37,704 nt of DNA, taken from assembly GCA_045591985.1 (NCBI GenBank), contig JAZNTV010000067.1, positions 1 through 37,704 of the forward strand, given 5' to 3'. The notes beneath the pieces were generated by a model. That model did no database searches. It was not told the DNA's origin and saw only the letters and a program-made list of their open reading frames with translations. The position numbers and the translations under genes were made by a program. This DNA comes from SIG588 sp045591985. Its GTDB lineage: Bacteria > Bacillota > Clostridia > Oscillospirales > Acutalibacteraceae. Positions within the stretch are counted from its first letter, which is position 1; each line of letters starts with the position of its first letter. Of this stretch, positions 31,929 through 37,704 are shown piece by piece.

Positions 31929-31957
31929 TTGCATTTCGAAAAAAAATACAGTATACT
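31929..31957 (+). promoter_or_regulatory. sigma-A promoter of the ferritin gene
   Basis: -35 TTGCAT (31929-31934), 17-nt A-rich spacer, -10 TATACT (31952-31957). AAAGGAGG lies before the ATG at 31986. No PerR- or Fur-like box was recognised. Confidence 0.8.
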
Positions 31958-31985
31958 AAAAGCAAATCGATAAAGGAGGATATTT

Positions 31986-32495
31986 ATGAACGCGAAAGTA
32001 CATGAATTGCTCAACCAACAAATCAACAAAGAATTCTATTCCGCTTATCTGTATCTCGATTTTTCGAATTACTTTGAGGCGGTCGGGCTGGACGGTTTTG
32101 CCAACTGGTATAAGATCCAAGCACAGGAAGAACGCGACCACGCGATGCTGTTTTACACCTACCTGCAAAACGAAAGTCAGACGGTCACGTTGGAGGCGAT
32201 CGCCAAACCCGACAAGACCTTCACCTGCCACATGGACGTGTTGAAAGCCGGTCTGGAACACGAGGAATACGTCACCTCGCTGATCAACGACATCTATGCC
32301 GCCGCCTACGATGTGCGCGATTTTCGCACCATGCAGTTCCTCGACTGGTTTGTGAAGGAACAGGGCGAAGAGGAGACCAACGCCCACGACCTCATCACCA
32401 AAATGGAACTTTTCGGCAGCGACCCCAAGAGTTTGTATATGCTTAACCAGGAACTGGCGGCACGTGTATACTCCGCCCCGTCGTTAGTGCTGTAA
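31986..32495 (+). CDS. ftnA: non-haem ferritin
   Basis: The 169-residue four-helix protein stores iron as a mineral and oxidises Fe(II). Ferroxidase residues are visible: Glu16 (NKEFYSAYLYL), Glu49 and His52 (EERDHAM), plus the later Glu pair in GLEHEEYVT and the EQGEEE segment. It belongs to the bacterial FtnA type without haem-binding Met and matches typical length. It has its own promoter and terminator and stands just upstream of a flavodiiron oxygen/NO scavenger, a sensible partnership for an anaerobe handling oxygen and iron. Confidence 0.96.
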   Translation: MNAKVHELLNQQINKEFYSAYLYLDFSNYFEAVGLDGFANWYKIQAQEERDHAMLFYTYLQNESQTVTLEAIAKPDKTFTCHMDVLKAGLEHEEYVTSLINDIYAAAYDVRDFRTMQFLDWFVKEQGEEETNAHDLITKMELFGSDPKSLYMLNQELAARVYSAPSLVL

Positions 32496-32498
32496 GGT

Positions 32499-32535
32499 GT
32501 AAGGACTTGCCCGTCGGCAAGTCCTTACTTTTTTT
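32499..32535 (+). terminator. intrinsic terminator of ferritin
   Basis: A perfect 13-bp stem, GTAAGGACTTGCC-CGTC-GGCAAGTCCTTAC, followed by T7. It begins 3 nt after the stop. Confidence 0.95.
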
Positions 32536-32557
32536 AAAATATTTCACATTTGGGGTA

Positions 32558-32586
32558 TTGATTACCGCGAAAAAGTCAAGTATACT
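32558..32586 (+). promoter_or_regulatory. sigma-A promoter of the flavodiiron fusion gene
   Basis: -35 TTGATT (32558-32563), 17-nt spacer, -10 TATACT (32581-32586). GAGGTG at 32594-32599 and ATG at 32607 leave a leader of only about 14 nt. Confidence 0.82.
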
Positions 32587-32606
32587 ACTATACGAGGTGA
32601 TATACA

Positions 32607-34397
32607 ATGAAGATCACAAACGACATTCACTATATCGGTGTCAACGATCATAAAGTGGATCTGTTCGAGGGACAATACGTCGTCCCGAACGGCATGTCCT
32701 ACAATTCCTATGTCATTTTAGACGACAAGGTAGCCGTGATGGATACGGTAGACGCCGCCTTCACCCACGAATGGCTGGACAACCTGCAAAACGCACTCGG
32801 CGGGCGCACCCCCGACTATCTCATCGTACAACACATGGAACCCGACCATTCCGCCAACATTGCCAATTTCGCGAAAGCATATCCCACGGCAAAGATCGTG
32901 GCCTCCTCCAAAGCCTTCGTGATGATGGGGCAATTCTTCGGCAACGATTTTGCCGACCGTCAGGTGGTGGTCGGTGAAGGCGACACCCTCTCGCTCGGTC
33001 GGCACACGCTTACTTTTGTCACCGCGCCGATGGTACACTGGCCGGAAGTCATCGTCACCTACGACAGCACCGACAAGGTGTTGTTCTCGGCGGACGGCTT
33101 CGGCAAATTCGGTGCGTTGGACGTGGAGGAAGACTGGGCGTGCGAAGCGCGCCGTTACTATATCGGTATTGTCGGGAAATACGGCGTACAGGTACAGGCA
33201 TTGCTTAAGAAAGCCGCCGGCCTGGATATTCAGACCATCTGCCCCCTGCACGGCCCCGTACTCACCGAAAATCTCGCCTATTATCTCAATTTGTACGATA
33301 TCTGGTCGAGTTATCAACCCGAAGAAGAAGGCATCGTGATCGCTTACACCTCGGTATACGGCAACACCAAAAAAGCCGTGATGCAACTGGCAGAGGCACT
33401 GCGGCAAAACGGCTGTCCCAAAGTGGTGGTAAACGATCTTGCCCGTTGCGATATGGCCGAAGCGGTGGAGGACGCCTTCCGTTACAGCAAACTGGTGCTT
33501 GCCACCACCACCTATAACGCAGACATCTTCCCCTTTATGCGTGAATTCATCGACCACTTGACCGAACGGAATTTCCAAAACCGTACGGTGGCGTTTATGG
33601 AAAACGGCACCTGGGCACCGCAGGCGGCAAAGGTGATGCACCGCGCACTGGAAAACTGCAAAAATCTTACCTTTGCGGAAAACAGCGTGAAGATCCGCTC
33701 GGCCTTAAACGAGGAAAGCCGCGCACAACTCACCGCTTTGGCGGAAGAACTCTGCCGCGAATATTTGGCACAACAAGACAGCACCGCCAATAAAAACGAC
33801 CTGACAGCCCTCTTTAATATCGGCTACGGTCTCTATGTTGTAACGACAAACGACGGCAAAAAAGATAACGGTCTGATCGTCAATACCGTCACACAGGTGA
33901 CCAACACCCCGAATCGCCTTGCGGTCACCATCAACAAAGAAAACTACTCCCACCACATCATCAAACAGACCGGACGAATGAATGTCAACTGTTTGTCGGT
34001 GGATGCGCCGTTTGCGGTGTTTGAAAAATTCGGTTTTCAAAGCGGCCGACACACCGATAAGTTTGCCGATTGCGAACCGTTGCGTTCGGACAACGGGTTG
34101 ATCTTCCTGCCCCGCAACATCAATTCTTTCCTCTCGTTGAAGGTAGAACAATACGTGGATCTCGATACCCACGGTATGTTTATCTGTTCCGTGACCGAGG
34201 CACGCGTGCTGTCCGATCGCGAAACGATGACCTACACATACTACCAAGAGCATGTGAAACCGAAGCCGCAGACCGACGGTAAGAAAGGGTTTGTCTGTAA
34301 AGTATGCGGCTATGTATATGAAGGAGACGAACTTCCCGAAGATTTTATCTGCCCCCTATGCAAACACGGTGCCGCGGATTTCGAACCGATACGATAA
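32607..34397 (+). CDS. flavodiiron protein fused to flavin reductase and rubredoxin domains
   Basis: A 596-residue cytoplasmic enzyme predicted to reduce O2 to water and/or NO to N2O. Residues 1-235 are the metallo-beta-lactamase-like diiron domain, with ligands His76, Glu78, Asp80 (HMEPDH), His144, Asp163 and His215 all present. Residues 243-390 are flavodoxin (AYTSVYGNTKKAV). Residues about 398-545 are an FMN-binding split-barrel flavin reductase (FNIGYGLYVVTTNDGKKDNGLIVNTV). Residues 561-596 are rubredoxin, with Cys564, 567, 582 and 585. In acetogens such as Moorella, FprA and the reductase-rubredoxin Hrb are separate partners; here they are one chain, so electron transfer is internal. It is flanked by its own promoter and terminator. 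Confidence 0.95.
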   Translation: MKITNDIHYIGVNDHKVDLFEGQYVVPNGMSYNSYVILDDKVAVMDTVDAAFTHEWLDNLQNALGGRTPDYLIVQHMEPDHSANIANFAKAYPTAKIVASSKAFVMMGQFFGNDFADRQVVVGEGDTLSLGRHTLTFVTAPMVHWPEVIVTYDSTDKVLFSADGFGKFGALDVEEDWACEARRYYIGIVGKYGVQVQALLKKAAGLDIQTICPLHGPVLTENLAYYLNLYDIWSSYQPEEEGIVIAYTSVYGNTKKAVMQLAEALRQNGCPKVVVNDLARCDMAEAVEDAFRYSKLVLATTTYNADIFPFMREFIDHLTERNFQNRTVAFMENGTWAPQAAKVMHRALENCKNLTFAENSVKIRSALNEESRAQLTALAEELCREYLAQQDSTANKNDLTALFNIGYGLYVVTTNDGKKDNGLIVNTVTQVTNTPNRLAVTINKENYSHHIIKQTGRMNVNCLSVDAPFAVFEKFGFQSGRHTDKFADCEPLRSDNGLIFLPRNINSFLSLKVEQYVDLDTHGMFICSVTEARVLSDRETMTYTYYQEHVKPKPQTDGKKGFVCKVCGYVYEGDELPEDFICPLCKHGAADFEPIR

Positions 34398-34400
34398 CCA

Positions 34401-34443
34401 ACAGGGGTGTGATTTCCACCGGAAATCACACCCCTGTCTTTTT
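34401..34443 (+). terminator. intrinsic terminator of the flavodiiron gene
   Basis: A perfect 17-bp stem, ACAGGGGTGTGATTTCC with its complement around ACC, then CTTTTTT. The opposite strand lacks a U-tract, so it acts mainly on plus-strand RNA although a convergent gene ends here. Confidence 0.93.
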
Positions 34444-35822
34444 TATTCTTTCTTCTTTTTAAATATCCTCTCGCGGAACAAGATCACGTTCATCACCGCA
34501 AAGAAGACGACGAAAATACCAAAACAGAGATACGGTTTCACCGGCGCCAGCGTTGCAAGCAACATCATCGGGAACCCGAACACGATAGCGGGGAAATTCT
34601 GATACACCAAATTATCCGCCGCCGATGTCTGAAAGTCACCGTCGATCTCACGCAACAGAATGATACCCGTGCTGGCGGTGCCCGTCAGCATACCGTACAT
34701 CATAAGGAATTGTTCCTCCGTATACTCTTTAAACAGCATCTTCGCCACAATGCGGTTATACCCATAGGTGACGGTCAGTCCGACCGCACCCATGATAAGG
34801 ATGATTCCCCAATAATTCTCCAAAATATCAAGACGGATCGCCGCAATACCCGATACCACCATAAGGTCAAAGAAGAAATTACTGGTACGGGTCATCAAAA
34901 AGTCGTTGGTATAATCGCGATGGATCCATTGACGGCGGTTCATCCATTTGAGTGCCGTTTTGACCACCGTAGCGGTCAAAACGCCGAGCAGGAAGTTAAA
35001 TCCGTAGATCACCGCGCGCATCCCCGACAACAGGTTGCCGAGCAGAAACATCAGTGCATAGGCCAAAATATAGGCCACGGCAATAAGCGCGATCTGCACC
35101 GTCAGTTTATCCATACTCTCCTGCATCGGAATCTCGTTTTCGTGTTGGATCTCCTCGGAGTGGATCGCTTTTTCGGTCGTCTTTTTAAGGATCACACCGC
35201 GTTTCTTCAGAATATTCAGGTGAATCACACCGCCGATACTGGCACTGATAAACCCGAGGGCCGCGATGGTAAGGCCGAAACTTTTGCCACCCGTAAACCC
35301 AAACTGCGTCTCATATATGTTGCCGTAGTTCATCGCCTGGCCCGTTCCTTGGCCATAGCCAAACGGCAACAACACACCCGCCGCTCCGAAGAAATCCTTC
35401 ACAAAAAGCGCCGCAAGCAACGAAATACCCATGCCGAATATCGCCTGCAACAAATAGGTGGATACCGTGGTCACACCCGTGTTAAAGATCTCGACCGTGC
35501 GCTGTTTTGTCAGTTTACCCTTCCCGCTTTTAAACGTGGAAGCAATAAAGCCGAGCGCCAAGGTGTGATACGTGAGCATTTCGAGGTTCGTCGTTCCGCG
35601 GCCGCCGAAGAAGGCCGTATCGAACATCACATGGCCCGTAAACCCTTTGTAAACACCCGCCACAAGGATCAACAGACCACCGCCGAGCACCGATGTCGGA
35701 ATCAACGATTCCCGCAAAAACAGGATAGAGCGTTTGAGCATATTGGCAACCAGCAAACTGATAAGCAGCACCGCCACCAAATTCCAACTGCCCCAAACGT
35801 TAAAGTCCCAAAAATTCTCCAC
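34443..35822 (-). CDS. gltS: GltS-family (ESS) sodium-dependent anion/glutamate symporter
   Basis: A 459-residue polytopic membrane protein with about ten to twelve hydrophobic segments. Repeated GltS-type features are the LIPTSVLGGGLLILV segment, the reentrant loop GYGQGTGQAMNYG, and the second-half MLTGTASTGIILLREID. A charged cytoplasmic loop (about 205-235) divides the halves. Family members import glutamate or similar carboxylates with Na+. The start is GTG at 35822, with AAGGGGG just upstream. Its first 23 nt overlap the end of the acyltransferase gene in another frame, so the two are coupled. Substrate specificity is not certain. Confidence 0.85.
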   Translation of the reverse strand: MENFWDFNVWGSWNLVAVLLISLLVANMLKRSILFLRESLIPTSVLGGGLLILVAGVYKGFTGHVMFDTAFFGGRGTTNLEMLTYHTLALGFIASTFKSGKGKLTKQRTVEIFNTGVTTVSTYLLQAIFGMGISLLAALFVKDFFGAAGVLLPFGYGQGTGQAMNYGNIYETQFGFTGGKSFGLTIAALGFISASIGGVIHLNILKKRGVILKKTTEKAIHSEEIQHENEIPMQESMDKLTVQIALIAVAYILAYALMFLLGNLLSGMRAVIYGFNFLLGVLTATVVKTALKWMNRRQWIHRDYTNDFLMTRTSNFFFDLMVVSGIAAIRLDILENYWGIILIMGAVGLTVTYGYNRIVAKMLFKEYTEEQFLMMYGMLTGTASTGIILLREIDGDFQTSAADNLVYQNFPAIVFGFPMMLLATLAPVKPYLCFGIFVVFFAVMNVILFRERIFKKKKE

Positions 35823-37014
35823 ACATATCCCCCTTGCTCAGGTTCTTATAATGATAAAACATATTCACATATTTCAGCGCATTAAACCGCTTATTTCCCT
35901 TTATCTGATACACCTGACCGTCGTGATAGATATTCAATTTGTTACGACCGAGCACCGTTACGGCGCTGAGTTCGGAAAACGGGAACACTTGCGGTGCATC
36001 CGCTATGTAAAGCACCATACGGTCACCGTACAACGCAACCACCGTATCTCCGGCGATCTTCTCTTTGCGCTTATACACGATCACCCTCGAAAAGCGCACC
36101 CGCTCACGATACATCGGTGTATCGATATACTTTGTCAGGTCCAGCCGATTGACAAACGCCTGTTGATAGGCATACCAATCGGTTACAAACGCAAAGGGGA
36201 ACTCACACCCCACGCCTGTGAGGCGTTTATCTTCACCGTATTGTGCGGTAAGCCCGCACTGCTGACACGCGATCTCGTTGCCGTGACTTTCGAAGGTTGT
36301 GAGTCCGCACGTCGGGCACACATACATCGCGCGCTCTAAATATTCCGCTCGTTTGGTGTGGCGGAATATACCGTCGGCCACCCCTTCGTTTACGTATAAC
36401 CCCTCTTCGATACGCGCCTGCAACTGTTCGTTGGTCATCGTCGCATACGTTTCCGGTTCGATCACTTCCGAAACATACCCGCGCATGCTGCCGCGGCGGT
36501 TCACATCGCTCCAGCGCGGTTGTACACCATAGCCGCCTTCCAAGCGATAAAGTGCAATGGGCAGGCCCAACTTTTTCACCAGAGGAACGATCGCAGGATT
36601 CATGTATTCGGTCTTACCGCTGTAAGTACGGTTCCCTTCGGGGGCAATGGCAATAGTCCCCCCCTCTTTCGCCACGGCAAGACACTTCTTCACCGCCGCG
36701 ATATCCGTCGCCTGCTTTTTGATCGGAATAGGTGCCACCAAAAAACGGATCAGCGACGAGACCCAGCCGTTTGAAAACAGATCTTCCGACGCAAGATAGT
36801 AAACCGATCCGCGAAAGGCCATACCCACGAAAAACTGATCAAACGCCGTCTGGTGGTTAAACAAAATAACGTATTGGCGATTCCCCTGTTCACGGAATTT
36901 TTCCACACGGATACCGTAAGCCAGGCGAGAATACGGCCCGAGAATCGCATATAAAATGTTCCGCACCACCCGATGCCGCACCCGTATCCACGGTTTTTTC
37001 TTCCTGTTGGCCAT
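35800..37014 (-). CDS. PlsC-like acyltransferase with zinc ribbon and C-terminal extension
   Basis: The 404-residue product begins with a basic N-terminus and a 1-acylglycerol-3-phosphate acyltransferase domain (about 20-200): the catalytic NHQTAFD (His54, Asp59, HX4D) and the acceptor-binding PEGNRT (125-130). After it come a four-Cys zinc ribbon (Cys233, 236, 250 and 253) and a C-terminal beta-rich region (about 265-395) that could be PH-like. Classic PlsC stops at about 250 residues. It likely acylates lysophosphatidate or a related lipid at the inner membrane face. The ribosome site is GAGGTG about 8 nt before the ATG. It is first in a two-gene unit with the GltS-like transporter. Confidence 0.88.
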   Translation of the reverse strand: MANRKKKPWIRVRHRVVRNILYAILGPYSRLAYGIRVEKFREQGNRQYVILFNHQTAFDQFFVGMAFRGSVYYLASEDLFSNGWVSSLIRFLVAPIPIKKQATDIAAVKKCLAVAKEGGTIAIAPEGNRTYSGKTEYMNPAIVPLVKKLGLPIALYRLEGGYGVQPRWSDVNRRGSMRGYVSEVIEPETYATMTNEQLQARIEEGLYVNEGVADGIFRHTKRAEYLERAMYVCPTCGLTTFESHGNEIACQQCGLTAQYGEDKRLTGVGCEFPFAFVTDWYAYQQAFVNRLDLTKYIDTPMYRERVRFSRVIVYKRKEKIAGDTVVALYGDRMVLYIADAPQVFPFSELSAVTVLGRNKLNIYHDGQVYQIKGNKRFNALKYVNMFYHYKNLSKGDMCGEFLGL

Positions 37015-37053
37015 AGCACCTCACCTCGCAGTATCTTGTATTACATACTAGTG

Positions 37054-37082
37054 ATTATACCGCATTTTGTGGTTCCTGTCAA
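37054..37082 (-). promoter_or_regulatory. consensus sigma-A promoter of the acyltransferase-transporter unit
   Basis: Minus strand: perfect -35 TTGACA (37082-37077), 17-nt spacer, perfect -10 TATAAT (37059-37054). Confidence 0.93.
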
Positions 37083-37116
37083 TGTTTTTCAAAAACTCCC
37101 CGCCGTCCTGCAATAA

Positions 37117-37139
37117 CAAAAAAGTACGGCGACCGCCGT
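37117..37139 (-). terminator. second terminator downstream of the small beta-helix-like gene
   Basis: The minus strand carries ACGGCG-GT-CGCCGT followed by ACTTTTTTG. It is a short GC-rich stem with a T6 run, in tandem with the stronger hairpin at 37146-37185, just before the acyltransferase promoter. Confidence 0.6.
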
Positions 37140-37145
37140 GAATAC

Positions 37146-37185
37146 AAAACGACGGTGTGCCCCAATGGGACACGCCGTCGTTTTT
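37146..37185 (-). terminator. terminator of the small beta-helix-like gene
   Basis: AAAACGACGG and CCGTCGTTTT arms extended by GTG/CAC and CCC/GGG pairs around a short loop, directly after the stop codon. On the minus strand GTTTTGTATT follows. Confidence 0.75.
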
Positions 37186-37517
37186 CAGTTCACCTCCACG
37201 GTGATTTTTTCTTCGCAGATGCGTTCAACGGTGACACCCTCGGCTGTCACCGTGCCGCAGTTGGTCAAGCGAAGGGTCATCGCCCGACCTGCCGTGTTGC
37301 GGTTGCCCGTGAACACGATGCCGTCCGTCTGCCCGCATTCCATCGGCAATTCACTTACAAATTCATTGTTTACGATGGTCAGGTTGCGGTGATAATACGG
37401 GGCGGCTTCGGTCGGCAACACCTCACCGCACGCAAGGATCTTCGCGCGTTCCGAAGTGAAGCGGCAATTCTCCACCGTCAAATCGAAACCGCAACTCGAC
37501 AAACCAATCGTACGCAC
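37185..37517 (-). CDS. small protein resembling part of a right-handed beta-helix
   Basis: About 110 residues. Segments such as FDLTVENCRFTS, NLTIVNNEFVS, GIVFTGNRNT and LRLTNCGTVTAEGVTVER have the beta-strand/Asn-turn rhythm of parallel beta-helix (pectate-lyase-like) coils, but four or five coils are few for a whole enzyme and no catalytic motif is seen. I choose GTG at 37517 because GAGGTG lies 6 nt upstream; ATG at 37523 and GTG at 37526 sit too near that site. The gene has its own promoter and terminators, so it looks like an expressed small gene, although an old C-terminal fragment of a larger protein is possible. No signal peptide. Confidence 0.55.
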   Translation of the reverse strand: MRTIGLSSCGFDLTVENCRFTSERAKILACGEVLPTEAAPYYHRNLTIVNNEFVSELPMECGQTDGIVFTGNRNTAGRAMTLRLTNCGTVTAEGVTVERICEEKITVEVN

Positions 37518-37535
37518 ATACATCACCTCGGGTAC

Positions 37536-37563
37536 AGTATAGCATACGGCGAATGAAATGCAA
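37536..37563 (-). promoter_or_regulatory. sigma-A promoter of the small beta-helix-like gene
   Basis: Minus strand: -35 TTGCAT (37563-37558), 16-nt spacer, -10 TATACT (37541-37536). The ribosome site follows only 6 nt after the -10. Confidence 0.65.
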
Positions 37564-37657
37564 GCAGGAAGTCGGTAAATTCCAAAATAAACTCGCTAAA
37601 GTACAACCCCTTCTGAAGATTATTTCGAATCCCCCTCTGAAGCCAAAAACAAAGAGT

Positions 37658-37682
37658 GCACACCCCGTTGGGGTGTGCTTTT
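37658..37682. terminator. terminator-like hairpin at the right edge
   Basis: GCACACCCC-GTT-GGGGTGTGC is a perfect 9-bp stem. On the plus strand TTTT follows; on the minus strand ACTCTTTGTTTTTGG follows. No plus-strand gene precedes it, so it more likely ends a minus-strand gene beyond the window. Confidence 0.7.
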
Positions 37683-37704
37683 CGCTCTCCTCACACGACC
37701 GCTT

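Noticed and set aside
34401..34443. The strong hairpin as a bidirectional terminator also for the GltS-like gene
   Set aside because: The minus-strand side lacks a U-tract, so only plus-strand termination is supported.
37590..37650. Near-direct repeats CCCCTTCTGAAG and CCCCTCTGAAG
   Set aside because: Two short imperfect copies only, with no context to support a function.

Overview
The window looks like a chromosomal segment of a spore-forming, anaerobic member of the Clostridia, most likely an Oscillospirales/Ruminococcaceae-type gut or rumen bacterium. The grounds are a PolC-type replicase, the forespore sigma factor SigG with a YlmC/YmxH partner, pyruvate formate-lyase with its activase, a PPi-type phosphofructokinase, a flavodiiron protein for O2/NO removal, consensus sigma-A promoters and G+C-rich coding sequence (composition judged by eye, not counted). 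The species cannot be named from sequence alone.

Left part (1-14990, all minus strand): a conserved housekeeping block, read right to left. rpsB-tsf has its own promoter, a structured leader and a strong terminator. pyrH-frr-uppS-cdsA-dxr-rseP-ispG-polC starts at a second promoter and covers UMP kinase, ribosome recycling, undecaprenyl and phospholipid precursors, the MEP isoprenoid pathway, site-2 protease and replication. A hairpin and a small palindromic repeat lie between frr and uppS. Straight after polC, with a 14-nt gap, comes a secreted BspA-like leucine-rich-repeat protein of at least 732 residues that runs off the left edge.

15060-19300 (minus): sigG and ymxH, then pflB-pflA. The pflB leader carries a clear ZTP (pfl-motif) riboswitch followed by an intrinsic terminator. 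The pflB promoter begins 5 nt after ymxH, so the riboswitch terminator is also the only visible boundary between the sporulation pair and pfl.

19440-31797: sugar and glycan metabolism. There is an orphan family-5 solute-binding lipoprotein, a GH109-like Gfo/Idh/MocA protein divergent from an AraC-type regulator, a PPi-dependent phosphofructokinase, and a tight five-gene operon. The operon encodes a YwaF/TIGR02206-like membrane protein, a putative TIM-barrel glycoside hydrolase, a second Gfo/Idh oxidoreductase, a GH78-like protein and a sialidase-like propeller. None of the four enzyme-like products has a signal peptide, so the operon reads as an intracellular glycan or sugar-conjugate pathway of unknown substrate. 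It is the best candidate for an undescribed system here.

31986-37704: oxidative stress and envelope. Ferritin is followed by a one-polypeptide flavodiiron/flavin reductase/rubredoxin fusion. On the minus strand a PlsC-like acyltransferase with zinc-ribbon and C-terminal extension overlaps a GltS-family transporter. A small beta-helix-like gene and terminators close the window. No tRNA, rRNA, CRISPR, phage or insertion-sequence genes were seen. The longest stretch without a gene is under 220 nt.
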